Source: JBEKTY01 sp049515555
Lineage (GTDB): Bacteria; Planctomycetota; Planctomycetia; Pirellulales; Thermoguttaceae
Assembly (NCBI GenBank): GCA_049515555.1
Contig: JBEKTY010000117.1
Span: 1 to 27,462 of the forward strand
Direction: 5' to 3'
Length of the DNA stretch: 27,462 nucleotides
In this document: positions 15,459 through 22,721 of the stretch, in pieces
Layout of the letters: each line of letters opens with the position of its first letter
Numbering within the stretch: position 1 is the stretch's first letter
Notes under the pieces: generated by a model
What the model was told of the DNA's origin: nothing
The model's input: the letters and a program-made list of their open reading frames with translations, nothing else
The model's database searches: none
Translations under genes and position numbers: made by a program

Positions 15459-17369
15459 TCACAACGACAAGACGAATTCGACCAGGTCGTCGATGTCCCG
15501 CTCGGACAGCTTGCCGAGCTGCTCCTGGCTCAGGCCGTGCTTGCCCACGGTAAGCAATTCCTTGACCGAGAGCCAGTGGCCGTCGTGCAGGTAGGGCGCG
15601 GTCCGCCAGACCTCGACCAGCCGCGGAGAGCGGAAGCGATCGGTGGGCTTGTCCAGCTTGCCGGCACTGCCCACGTCGTGCGCCCGCTTGTCGCTATAGA
15701 TGGGCGGGGGGTGGCAGCCGTCGCAGGCGACGCGGGGACTGGAGAAAAGCTGCATGCCGCGCTGGCCCGCCGGGCTGAGGTGGCCGTCGACCAGGTGCGG
15801 GCCGGCGACCGGCCCCAGCGATTTCAGATAGGCGTCCAGGGCCCGGGCCTCTTCCTCCGGCCGGACGGCGAAGAGGATGTGGGTCAGGGCGGCGCGGACG
15901 GCGGCCTCGGCCGAGGGCCGCACGCCCAGCGCCATGGCGGCCCCGCCCTGGTGCACCCAAACCAGGCTGCGGGTGTTCTTCGGATTGCCCAGACCGTCGT
16001 TGGTCAGGTCCCAGTTCAGTCCGTCGACGCGGCCGTCGGGATGACAGCTTGCGCAGCTTTGCCAGTGCTGGAAGCAGATTTCGGCGTCGTTGAAGAGCAT
16101 CTCGCCGCGGCGGCGGAGGGTGGGCTCCGGCCGGGGGCCCAGCGCCACCTGGCTGGCCGGCTTGACGGCCTTGGGCTCCAGTTCGACCACGCCCAGGCTG
16201 TCGCTGAAGTATTCTGCCACGTAGGCCCGCGAGCCGATAAGGGCCAGGCCGCGGGGACCGCTGCCCTCGAGATGGATCCGCCGCCGCAGACCGACCAGGA
16301 AGGCCAGGTCGTTGGGCACGTCGGCGGGCGCGGGGGCGGCGGAAACATCGCTGCCGGCGGGCAGGGGCTTGGCCCCCGGCTCGGCGCCCGCAGGGCCGGC
16401 GGCGGCCGCGATGCGGGCCAGCTTCGCCAGCAGACCCGAGGCGTCGATCACGCTCAGCTCGTGCGTGCCGGCGTGGCTGACGCACAGTGTCTGGCCGTCG
16501 GCCGAGACGGCCACGCCCCAGGGATTGGCCGCGCCCAGGTCCACGTCGTCCAGCAGCACGGTGTTCAGCGGCCGCTTGGCCTGGACGTCGATGATCGTCA
16601 GGGCGTTGGTGTTCATCCAGCCGCGATCCAATTGCACGGCGGGCATCTGGTAGCGGGACAGGATGTGGACGACGTACAGATACCGGCCGTCCGGCGCCAG
16701 ACACAGCCCCCGCAGGCCCGTGCTGCCGTTGGGCAGCCGGATCGATTGCGCCTGGTTGCCGGCCGTGTCGATGGCCGTCACCACGGCCGCCACGTCCGGC
16801 GCGTCGGCGCGCTCCAGGGGCAGATGGTTGATGACGAACACCGAGCGGCCGTCGGGCGTGGCCACGGCGGCCAGCGGCTCGCGAACCACCTTCACGCGGG
16901 CCAGCTCCTTGCCGGTCCCCAGGTCGATCACCGTCACGTCGTTGTCGAAGCGGTTGCAGACGTAAAGCCGCTTGCCATCGGGCGTGAGGGCCGCGCCCGT
17001 GGCCGTGTGCCCGGCCGGAATCGAACCCAGCCGCTTGCCCGTCGAGGCCTCGATCACGCACACCGTGCTCTTCGCCGCGGCACAGGTTACGTAGAGCTTC
17101 GTCCCGTCGGGGCTCAGCACGGCTGCGGTGGGCTCGGCCGGCAGATCGGTGACGTGGAGCACTTTGCCCGCCGCCGGATCGACCAGGGCCAGTTGCTTGG
17201 CGTCGGCGTGGGCCACGAACAGCCGCGTGCCGTCCTTGGCAACGGCCAGGGCGGTGGGGCCCAGCGGCGCGGTGGCCGCCGACAGGACGGGCGGGCCAAG
17301 CAGCACGCCCGCTGTCAACAGGCAGCACGCCGTCCAGAACCGTCGCAAGGCAACAGTGGTGCAGCGCAT
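15459..17369 (-). CDS. Exported beta-propeller / dihaem cytochrome c protein
   Basis: This 636-residue protein starts with a signal peptide (FWTACCLLTAGVLLGPPVLSA). Residues about 35-315 hold propeller blades of YVTN type, seen as repeated SPDGTKLYV, TPDGKRLYV and APDGRYLYV strands. An Ala/Pro linker near 320-350 leads to a di-haem domain with two c-type haem sites, CASCH (439-443) and CDGCH (549-553), related to the cytochrome c peroxidase/MauG group. The conserved PYLHDGHW near residue 597 is typical of that group. It is probably an extracytoplasmic redox enzyme or sensor; its substrate cannot be told from sequence. GGAGGAG stands 6 bases before the ATG at 17369. The metallopeptidase-like gene follows after 10 bases. 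Confidence 0.88.
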   Translation of the reverse strand: MRCTTVALRRFWTACCLLTAGVLLGPPVLSAATAPLGPTALAVAKDGTRLFVAHADAKQLALVDPAAGKVLHVTDLPAEPTAAVLSPDGTKLYVTCAAAKSTVCVIEASTGKRLGSIPAGHTATGAALTPDGKRLYVCNRFDNDVTVIDLGTGKELARVKVVREPLAAVATPDGRSVFVINHLPLERADAPDVAAVVTAIDTAGNQAQSIRLPNGSTGLRGLCLAPDGRYLYVVHILSRYQMPAVQLDRGWMNTNALTIIDVQAKRPLNTVLLDDVDLGAANPWGVAVSADGQTLCVSHAGTHELSVIDASGLLAKLARIAAAAGPAGAEPGAKPLPAGSDVSAAPAPADVPNDLAFLVGLRRRIHLEGSGPRGLALIGSRAYVAEYFSDSLGVVELEPKAVKPASQVALGPRPEPTLRRRGEMLFNDAEICFQHWQSCASCHPDGRVDGLNWDLTNDGLGNPKNTRSLVWVHQGGAAMALGVRPSAEAAVRAALTHILFAVRPEEEARALDAYLKSLGPVAGPHLVDGHLSPAGQRGMQLFSSPRVACDGCHPPPIYSDKRAHDVGSAGKLDKPTDRFRSPRLVEVWRTAPYLHDGHWLSVKELLTVGKHGLSQEQLGKLSERDIDDLVEFVLSL

Positions 17370-17407
17370 AAGAGGCTCCTCCAGAGCGGATTATTTGCCA
17401 ATCGTTC

Positions 17408-17469
17408 GTAGTGACCGCATTCATGCGGTCCTTGACACGCTCTCCAGACCCGATAAATCGGGTCACTAC
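17408..17469. repeat. Repeat with terminal inverted repeats and two internal hairpins
   Basis: The ends GTAGTGAC and GTCACTAC are inverted. Next to each end is a perfect 8-bp hairpin: GACCGCAT-TC-ATGCGGTC and GACCCGAT-AA-ATCGGGTC. The element fills most of the gap between the helicase stop and the propeller gene start, upstream of the latter's promoter region. It looks like a small non-autonomous element of about 62 bp. Confidence 0.8.
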
Positions 17470-17512
17470 GAGCCGCGGCCGGCGGGGCGGGCCCAATCCC
17501 TATTGTAATCGC

Positions 17513-18817
17513 TCAGAGCGCCCGGCGGATTCGCCGCAGGGGACGGCCGAAGATCGGCCGGGGGGGCGGTTTCGTCTCCTGCGCCTCGGCCCCGGCCGCC
17601 ATCCCGGCCGGGGTGCCGACCGGCGGTGCGGGCCGCGGCTCGCCAAAGGCCTGGAAACCGGGGATCTCGTCGCGCACCAGGAGGCGGTTGATCCGCATCT
17701 CGATCCGCGTCAGCTCGTTGCCTTCCTCGGGGGCGACGAAGGAGTAGGCCACCCCTTCGCGGCCCATGCGGCCGGTGCGGCCCACCCGGTGCACGTAATC
17801 GTCGGAGAACTGCGGGATGTCGTAGTTGATAATGTGCGAGATGCTGGTTACGTCGATGCCGCGGCCCACCACGTCGGTGGCCACCAGCCAGCGGACCTTC
17901 CCCTGGCGGAAGTCTTTCATCACGCGGTCGCGGCCCGCCTGTGGCAGGTCGCCGTGGATCGTGTCCACGTCGGGAAACTTCCGGTTGAGCCGCATGTGGA
18001 CCTTCTCCGTGCCCCGCTTCGTGCGGCAGAAGATGATCGCCTGGGCCGGCTGCTCGCGCTCCAGCAGCCGCACCAGCAGCTCGAATTTCTTCACCGGATC
18101 GACCGTGAAATAGAACTGCTCGATGGTCTCGACGGCCAGGTTCTTGGGCGAGAAGTCCAGGGCCTCCGGATCGCGCATGTAGCGCTCGGCCAGGCGCTTG
18201 ACCGGCGGCGGGATCGTGGCGCTGAGGAGCATCGTCTGCCGCCCGGCGGGACAGCGGCGCAGGATCCGCTCGATGTCCGGCCGGAAGCCGATGTCCAACA
18301 TGCGGTCGGCCTCGTCCAGCACCACGAACCGCAGCTCGCCCAGGAACAGGACTGAGCGGCTCATCAGGTCCAGCAGGCGGCCCGGCGTGCCCACGATCAT
18401 CGCCGCGCCGCGGGCAAGCTGCTCGATCTGCTTGCGGATGGGCTTGCCGCCGTAGACGGCCACCACCGCCACGTTGCGGCCGGCGGCCAGCTTGTCGCAC
18501 TCGTCGCGGACCTGCACGGCCAGCTCGCGGGTGGGCACCAGCACCAGGGCCTGCGGCGCGGCGCCTTTGCGATGGGGCTTGAGCTGCTCGAGGATCGGGA
18601 TGGCGAAGGCGGCCGTCTTGCCGGTGCCGGTCTGGGCCTGGCCCATCAAGTCTGCGCCCGCCAGGGCCCGCGGGATAAACCCCGCCTGCACCGGCGTGGG
18701 ATCGATATACTCCGCCGCGGCCAGGGACTGGAGCATCACCTCCGACAGACCCATGCCGGCAAAACCGCTCGCACCGGCCGCCGCTTCAGTCGTTGTACTT
18801 GACGCCTCTTTGTTCAT
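17513..18817 (-). CDS. DEAD-box ATP-dependent RNA helicase (RhlE-like)
   Basis: This 434-residue cytoplasmic RNA helicase probably acts in ribosome assembly or RNA turnover. All core motifs are visible: Q motif (DPTPVQ, 39-44), motif I AQTGTGKT (61-68), PTREL (95-99), TPGR (144-147), DEAD (168-171), SAT (199-201), and HRVGRTGR (343-350). The C-terminal tail is short and rich in Pro, Ala and Arg (PPPRPIFGRPLRRIRRAL), suited to RNA contact, and there is no extra RNA-binding domain. GGAG is 4 bases before the ATG at 18817. It stands alone, flanked by repeat elements on both sides. Confidence 0.95.
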   Translation of the reverse strand: MNKEASSTTTEAAAGASGFAGMGLSEVMLQSLAAAEYIDPTPVQAGFIPRALAGADLMGQAQTGTGKTAAFAIPILEQLKPHRKGAAPQALVLVPTRELAVQVRDECDKLAAGRNVAVVAVYGGKPIRKQIEQLARGAAMIVGTPGRLLDLMSRSVLFLGELRFVVLDEADRMLDIGFRPDIERILRRCPAGRQTMLLSATIPPPVKRLAERYMRDPEALDFSPKNLAVETIEQFYFTVDPVKKFELLVRLLEREQPAQAIIFCRTKRGTEKVHMRLNRKFPDVDTIHGDLPQAGRDRVMKDFRQGKVRWLVATDVVGRGIDVTSISHIINYDIPQFSDDYVHRVGRTGRMGREGVAYSFVAPEEGNELTRIEMRINRLLVRDEIPGFQAFGEPRPAPPVGTPAGMAAGAEAQETKPPPRPIFGRPLRRIRRAL

Positions 18818-18842
18818 AATTCTCCGACAGTCTCTATGTGTT

Positions 18843-19023
18843 CAGTTTTCGGGATACCCGGTCCCCTCTCCCTCCGGGAGATGGTTAGGGTGAGGGGAAA
18901 CTGGTGAGAATACCGCTTTTCCATTTTCCGTGACCATCGCAGGTTCCCCTCACCCCGGCCCTCTCCCGGAGGGAGAGGGGGACCACTTCTGTCGTCCTCA
19001 CCCTAATTTGCAAAAGTCCAGTT
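18843..19023. repeat. GGTCCCCTCTCCC repeat, family 2, long copy
   Basis: This composite has CCCGGTCCCCTCTCCCTCCG at its left and CTCTCCCGGAGGGAGAGGGG near its right. It ends in AATTTGCAAAAGTCCAGTTC, which is the exact reverse complement of the left end of the copy at 12100. It fills the gap between the inositol-phosphate synthase stop and the helicase start. Confidence 0.75.
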
Positions 19024-19029
19024 CAGTGT

Positions 19030-20379
19030 TCAGTTTACGGCAAGGCCGTTTATTCGTGTTTCGCGGGGGCGGTTGCCTACGGCGGGGCTGGCCAGGCGGG
19101 CCCACTCCTCCAGCATCGCATACTGCCGATCGAAGCCATGTTCCGTCACGCCCAACGGGCTCTTGAAGAAACTGGCCAAGAAGGGCAGCAAGCCGCTCTC
19201 GCCCCGCCGCCGGGCCGACTCGACCAACCGCACCAAGTCCAGCACCAGCGGCGCCGCCAGCACGCTGTCGCAACCCTGCCAGATGAACTGCAGCGTCATG
19301 GGCGTGCCCAGGAAGCCGGCGAAATGCACGTGGTCCCAGGCGGTCTTCCAGTCGCCCAGGCTCTCGACCTGCTCGATCGAGATGTGGCTTTGCGGCCGGT
19401 AGCCCAGGACCTCGGCCAGCAGGCGGTCCTTGCTGGCCAGCTTGGCCGCCTTGTTGGCCGGATCGGCCAGCACCTGGGCGTCCATGTTGCCGAAGATGTT
19501 GTGTCCCACCCAGCTCATGACCCGCAGATTCCGGCGGGCAAACATGGGGGCCAGCACGCTCTTCAGCAGCGTCTCGCCCGTCTTGCCGTCGCAACCGGCG
19601 TGGCGGGCCCCGCGGAGCCGAGCCAACTCGTCGATCGCCGCCGGGGCCGACCCCAACGACGGCGTGAAATTCACGTACGAGCAGCCCAGGTCCAAGGCCG
19701 CAATGGCATACAGCGAGCTGGCCGGCAGCGGGCAGCCTGATTGGGCGGCCGAGGAGAGAGCCCTCACCCCCTGCCCCTCTCCCGGTGGGCGAGGGGAGAC
19801 ATACGGCCCCTGCCCATCTCCTGGAGGGAGAGGGGATTCTTGCTCCAGCAGCCGGCGGAGTTCTTCCCACGTGGGCGGCAGCCCGGCCGTGTCGTGCGGC
19901 GGCTCGGTCGAGGCCACGTTCACCACGACCACGTGCTCGGCCCCCGTCTGCTCGTGGAACTCAAGCAAGTCCCGCTTCAGGCGGTCAACGATGGCGGCGG
20001 GCGAGCGCTCGCGGGGGATGGCCGGATGGGCCAGGCCGGCAATGGCCCCGCCGACGTTGTAGATCGTGCCCGGCCGGATCCGCCCGTCGATCTCGTCCAG
20101 CTCGCCGCGGCAGCGGTCGATCAGCTCGGGGGCCACGACGCGCATCTGCGTGGCCAGGCGCATCGCCTCGCGCGCCAGCGGCGCCTGGCGGATCTCGTGC
20201 CCGCCCACGACCAGCTCGTCCCAGCCGGGGAGGTCCAGATGTTGGAACTGCGGCAGTTGCGTGACCAACCCCGTGGGCCCGATCCGCCCTTGCCGCAGGG
20301 CGACGAGGCCCACGATGGTCGTCGTCGCCACTCCGCCTTTGGCCCCAATCAGCCAGATGCCGATCCGCCGATTCGCCAT
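19030..20379 (-). CDS. Inositol-3-phosphate synthase-like protein
   Basis: The family converts glucose 6-phosphate to inositol 3-phosphate with NAD. The 449-residue protein begins with a Rossmann motif (IGIWLIGAKGGVATT). Family-type sequence includes VVNVASTEP, SYVNFTPSLGSAP, DGKTGETLLKSVLAPMF with a conserved lysine, and GHNIFGNMDAQVL. About 25-30 residues near 182-206 (PPGEGQGVRAL type) derive from repeat DNA at 19761-19835 and lie at a surface-loop position before SLYAIAALDLG. The ATG at 20379 sits 5 bases after the stop of the NRDE gene, so translation is probably coupled; the ribosome-binding site is weak. The product could feed phosphatidylinositol-type lipids or osmolytes (inference). 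Confidence 0.82.
   Translation of the reverse strand: MANRRIGIWLIGAKGGVATTTIVGLVALRQGRIGPTGLVTQLPQFQHLDLPGWDELVVGGHEIRQAPLAREAMRLATQMRVVAPELIDRCRGELDEIDGRIRPGTIYNVGGAIAGLAHPAIPRERSPAAIVDRLKRDLLEFHEQTGAEHVVVVNVASTEPPHDTAGLPPTWEELRRLLEQESPLPPGDGQGPYVSPRPPGEGQGVRALSSAAQSGCPLPASSLYAIAALDLGCSYVNFTPSLGSAPAAIDELARLRGARHAGCDGKTGETLLKSVLAPMFARRNLRVMSWVGHNIFGNMDAQVLADPANKAAKLASKDRLLAEVLGYRPQSHISIEQVESLGDWKTAWDHVHFAGFLGTPMTLQFIWQGCDSVLAAPLVLDLVRLVESARRRGESGLLPFLASFFKSPLGVTEHGFDRQYAMLEEWARLASPAVGNRPRETRINGLAVN
19761..19835. repeat. Repeat insertion inside the inositol-3-phosphate synthase-like gene
   Basis: CCCTCACCCCCTGCCCCTCT and a second, related CTGCCCATCTCCTGGAGGGA module lie within the open frame. 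They belong to the family also read through at the end of the TPR gene. The reading frame is kept. Confidence 0.75.
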
Positions 20380-20384
20380 AATGA

Positions 20385-21224
20385 CTACTTGCCGCGTCCC
20401 ACTTCTTTGCGGGGTTTGCTCTTGGGCTTGGGGCGTCGGCCGTCTTTGCTCTGGCTGCCGGCGACGGCCGGCTTCCGGACTCGGCTGACGGAGAGCACTT
20501 GCCGCAGCAGCGCCGAAAGGTCCTCGTAGGGGTGATCGCAGGGCGGGCCGTCGCAATACTCGTAGATCGCGTGCTGCGGCTTCCGCGGCAGCGAAACCAG
20601 GGTCGACGACACGGTGCCGAACTCGCCGCCCGTCATTACCACGCCGCGGCGGCCTTCGGCGTTCGGCTTGCGCGAGAAGGCCCGGCTGGCCACGGCCAGA
20701 AACGTGACCGCCGAGTCCAGCGTGTGCAGCGTCAGCACGCGGTGCACGAACTCGTGCCGCTGGTCGGCCAGATCGTCCAGGTCGCCGTTAGTCAGGGTAT
20801 GCAAACCGGCGGCCAACTCGACCACCTCGATGCGGTTGCCGCCGTAGACCACCGCGGCGTACTTGGCGTCGGCGCAGAGGTAGTTGGCGCCGGCGTACTG
20901 GCCGGTGCCCAACTCCTTGGCGGCCCGCTGGGCCGCCTCCCGGGCATAGCGCAGCTCGAGCAGCTCGCGGCACAGCAGCCCGCGCGAGCGGGGCGCCAGC
21001 GGCAGGTGCCGCTTCGGCCGGTTCGTTACCGCGATCAGCAGGCCGAACTGGTTCACGCCCAGCCAGGTTCCCCCGGCCTGCCGATCTATGCCGCACACCA
21101 CCCGCGGCGAGCCCGGCTGGATCTTCGGATACTGTGTGGGCCGCGCGAAATACTCCTCCCGATTGGCCGCTACCAATATGGGCGTGTTCCGCGCCACGCG
21201 ATAGAGAATGGCCAGCATACACAT
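20385..21224 (-). CDS. NRDE (TANGO2-like) family protein
   Basis: This 279-residue protein belongs to the NRDE/TANGO2 group; its biochemical role is not settled, though links to haem or lipid handling have been proposed for eukaryotic members. The N-terminus is diagnostic: Met-Cys, then AILYRVARNTPILVAANREE, with NREE in place of the usual NRDE. GTWLGVNQFGLLIAVTN follows as expected. Cys2 could become a terminal nucleophile if Met is removed, as suggested for this Ntn-like fold (inference). The C-terminus is a lysine- and arginine-rich tail. The start at 21224 fits the family; GGAAG lies upstream. The gene precedes the inositol-phosphate synthase-like gene by 5 bases. Confidence 0.85.
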   Translation of the reverse strand: MCMLAILYRVARNTPILVAANREEYFARPTQYPKIQPGSPRVVCGIDRQAGGTWLGVNQFGLLIAVTNRPKRHLPLAPRSRGLLCRELLELRYAREAAQRAAKELGTGQYAGANYLCADAKYAAVVYGGNRIEVVELAAGLHTLTNGDLDDLADQRHEFVHRVLTLHTLDSAVTFLAVASRAFSRKPNAEGRRGVVMTGGEFGTVSSTLVSLPRKPQHAIYEYCDGPPCDHPYEDLSALLRQVLSVSRVRKPAVAGSQSKDGRRPKPKSKPRKEVGRGK

Positions 21225-21515
21225 AAACTTCCGTTACCGGCGGGTGCCTCAAAAACCTAAGTGTAATCGAGCGGCCACCGCCCGCATATCCCCCTGTCGG
21301 GGTGGTTTCCTGTTTTTCGGCCCGCCAGGGAACAATGGCTTCCCCTCGATCGCTTGGGGCACATGGGCAGTGGGCATCCCCGGGTTTCCCAGTGCCCCGT
21401 TCTACCACTAAAGAATGTACTGACCCCCCAACGATTTCTGGATGTTCTCGTACATGCGAGCCCTGTCAGAAACTTCGCGATTGCCACTCCTGCCGGAAAA
21501 TTATGCGCGCGCCCC

Positions 21516-21544
21516 TTGACAGAATGTCCAAGGATCAATACACT
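21516..21544 (+). promoter_or_regulatory. Sigma70-like promoter of the small-ORF/XRE unit
   Basis: A perfect -35 box TTGACA (21516-21521) is followed by exactly 17 bases and TACACT (21539-21544), which matches the -10 consensus at 4 of 6 positions including the key T-A and final T. Transcription would start near 21551, inside the palindrome that follows. Confidence 0.65.
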
Positions 21545-21546
21545 TA

Positions 21547-21561
21547 TGCATAGACTATGCA
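21547..21561. promoter_or_regulatory. Palindromic operator candidate TGCATAGACTATGCA
   Basis: This is a perfect 7-1-7 palindrome that begins 3 bases after the -10 box and covers the expected transcription start. Its size and placement suit a dimeric XRE/Cro-type repressor. The natural candidate is the XRE protein encoded at 22118-22684, giving autoregulation. This is inference from layout only. Confidence 0.5.
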
Positions 21562-21617
21562 CATTTGCATTTAATGATTGTCCGCTCTGGTTTCACTTGT
21601 TGGAAAGGAGGCAAAGA

Positions 21618-21692
21618 TTGGGGAATTCGCGAACCGTAGTGTCATTGTGCGTGCTGCGAGTCCATGTCAACCGTAGCCCCCCACGCTTGTGA
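21618..21692 (+). CDS. Possible leader peptide (24 residues, TTG start)
   Basis: AAAGGAGG at 21604-21611 stands 6 bases before a TTG. The frame reads LGNSRTVVSLCVLRVHVNRS and ends at 21692, 37 bases before the next gene. The ribosome-binding site is among the best in the window, but the peptide is short and unrecognised. It may be chance. Confidence 0.25.
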   Translation: MGNSRTVVSLCVLRVHVNRSPPRL

Positions 21693-21729
21693 AAGGCGCC
21701 GGGCTTCAGCCTATTAAAGGAGTTAGCAA

Positions 21730-21951
21730 ATGGGGGTGGGGTTCGAATTCGAGAAGGAAATCCGTGGGTTATCGAATTGGCAGCTCAATAACCTTCTTGA
21801 TATGGTGAGGCTCGAGGATGATGAGCGAAAGGACGTGATTGATCTGGCTGTCGATCGGCTCCTCCTTGGGGCCGACAAGCTCACCGCGGCGGAGGTTATG
21901 GAGTTGGCACAGGCCCTGTGGAAGGCGACGAGGCTTAACCGATTCCCGTAG
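21730..21951 (+). CDS. Small unknown protein (73 residues)
   Basis: This small acidic protein is not recognised. AAAGGAG at 21716-21722 lies 7 bases before the ATG, a strong ribosome-binding site. The sequence looks all-alpha (LSNWQLNNLLDMVRLEDDER, then AAEVMELAQALWKATR), with no cysteines, signal peptide or membrane segment. It is the first good gene after the promoter at 21516 and is followed by the XRE regulator gene. The arrangement suggests a small partner of the regulator, such as a co-regulator, antitoxin-like or effector protein, but nothing in the sequence decides between these. Confidence 0.65.
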   Translation: MGVGFEFEKEIRGLSNWQLNNLLDMVRLEDDERKDVIDLAVDRLLLGADKLTAAEVMELAQALWKATRLNRFP

Positions 21952-22002
21952 AGGTGTAGGTCCGCGAAACACCGGAATCTGGAAAGGAGATTCTATTGCC
22001 CC

Positions 22003-22128
22003 ATGTACAAACTCAAACCGCGTGCGCGTCTCCACGGACGGTTGTCTTACACGTCGGCGCGCACCGCAGTAGCGCGGTTAATCGCCGTTGATGCCGCGCA
22101 TAACGGGAGGCTAAACAATGATTGGTAA
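22003..22128 (+). CDS. Possible small basic protein (41 residues)
   Basis: The frame reads MYKLKPRARLHGRLSYTSAR and on to a stop that overlaps the XRE start by 11 bases, as in coupled genes. The protein would be basic. A strong GGAAAGGAG at 21981-21989 is 13 bases upstream, too far for ideal use; it fits better with a TTG at 21996 in another frame that gives a 31-residue peptide ending at 22091. Only one of the two can be right, and both may be chance. The strong ribosome-binding site is the main reason to list it. Confidence 0.3.
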   Translation: MYKLKPRARLHGRLSYTSARTAVARLIAVDAAHNGRLNNDW

Positions 22129-22684
22129 TTTGAACAAAATAAGAAGGAACATTGGTCCCGCGTTCCGTCTCTTCCGCATTAAGAGGCGGTACACGCAAGA
22201 AGAGCTGAGCCTCGCACTGCTGCCGCCTCGCGCGGTTAGCCAGGCCAGTATCAGCCGATTTGAAAGCGGCCAGACTGAACCCTCCGTTGAGCGCTTTAGG
22301 GCGCTTTGCGAGGCCCTCGGGTGCTCCATGGAGCAGGTGATCGGGGTTGCCAAGAAACTCAGCGCAGAGAGCGATCTTGGTGACAGGGATCTACTGTTAG
22401 ATTGCCTCCGGAAGCCAGAGGTGCGGGCCGACGGTGAGGTCGTTAGCCAAATCGAAAAGCTGCTCGCGAATGCAGAAGCCAGCAGTGAGGCGATGAGCGT
22501 CCTGGGCGAAATTGCTGCCACTGTTTCCGCTGGAGGGTCGGATTCGACGTTGGGGCGGAGGCTTGTTCAACTCGCGCGGGAAGGGAAGGTTCCATCATCG
22601 GCATTGCAGCCCTTGGCCGAGTCGCTCGCGACAATGATGGTAGCTAACGAGAAGCGGCGTAACGAGTCTCGTCCCAGGGTTTAA
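22118..22684 (+). CDS. XRE-family helix-turn-helix regulator
   Basis: This 188-residue DNA-binding protein has a lambda-Cro/XRE-type domain at about 10-68: FRLFRIKRRYTQEELSLALL, then VSQASISRFESGQTEPSVER and LCEALGCSMEQVIGVAKKL. The C-terminal 110 residues are alpha-helical and unrecognised, possibly for dimerisation or ligand binding. GGGAGG at 22105-22110 gives a good ribosome-binding site. It closes the small-ORF unit that starts at the 21516 promoter and may bind the palindrome there. The low GC compared with the flanks suggests acquisition by transfer. No toxin, phage or integrase gene is next to it. Confidence 0.85.
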   Translation: MIGNLNKIRRNIGPAFRLFRIKRRYTQEELSLALLPPRAVSQASISRFESGQTEPSVERFRALCEALGCSMEQVIGVAKKLSAESDLGDRDLLLDCLRKPEVRADGEVVSQIEKLLANAEASSEAMSVLGEIAATVSAGGSDSTLGRRLVQLAREGKVPSSALQPLAESLATMMVANEKRRNESRPRV

Positions 22685-22721
22685 CGGAAATCCAGGCCGG
22701 GACGCGGCCGCGGGGCGGGCT

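Larger units (their letters stand above)
21225..21729. other. Non-coding region with lower GC, start of an accessory-looking segment
   Basis: No convincing long gene is seen. An open stretch on the plus strand, 21354-21692, lacks recognisable protein features and only its last 24 codons have a ribosome-binding site. The region holds an imperfect hairpin at about 21363-21395 (GGGCAGTGGG / CCCAGTGCCC, one mismatch), a sigma70-like promoter at 21516-21544, a perfect palindrome at 21547-21561 and a possible leader peptide at 21618-21692. By eye, base composition is clearly less GC-rich than the flanks. Confidence 0.6.

Noticed and set aside
15315..17411. A 698-codon open frame on the plus strand opposite the propeller/cytochrome gene
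   Set aside because: No recognisable domain; the opposite strand has two CxxCH haem sites and repeated propeller strands.
21354..21692. A 112-residue gene before the small-ORF unit
   Set aside because: No ribosome-binding site at its ATG, irregular composition, and the promoter at 21516 lies inside it. Only the last 24 codons are kept as a low-confidence leader peptide.
21225..22684. A known defence or toxin-antitoxin system around the XRE gene
   Set aside because: No nuclease, kinase, acetyltransferase, PIN, HipA or similar effector motif is visible in the small proteins. The unit is kept only as an unassigned candidate.
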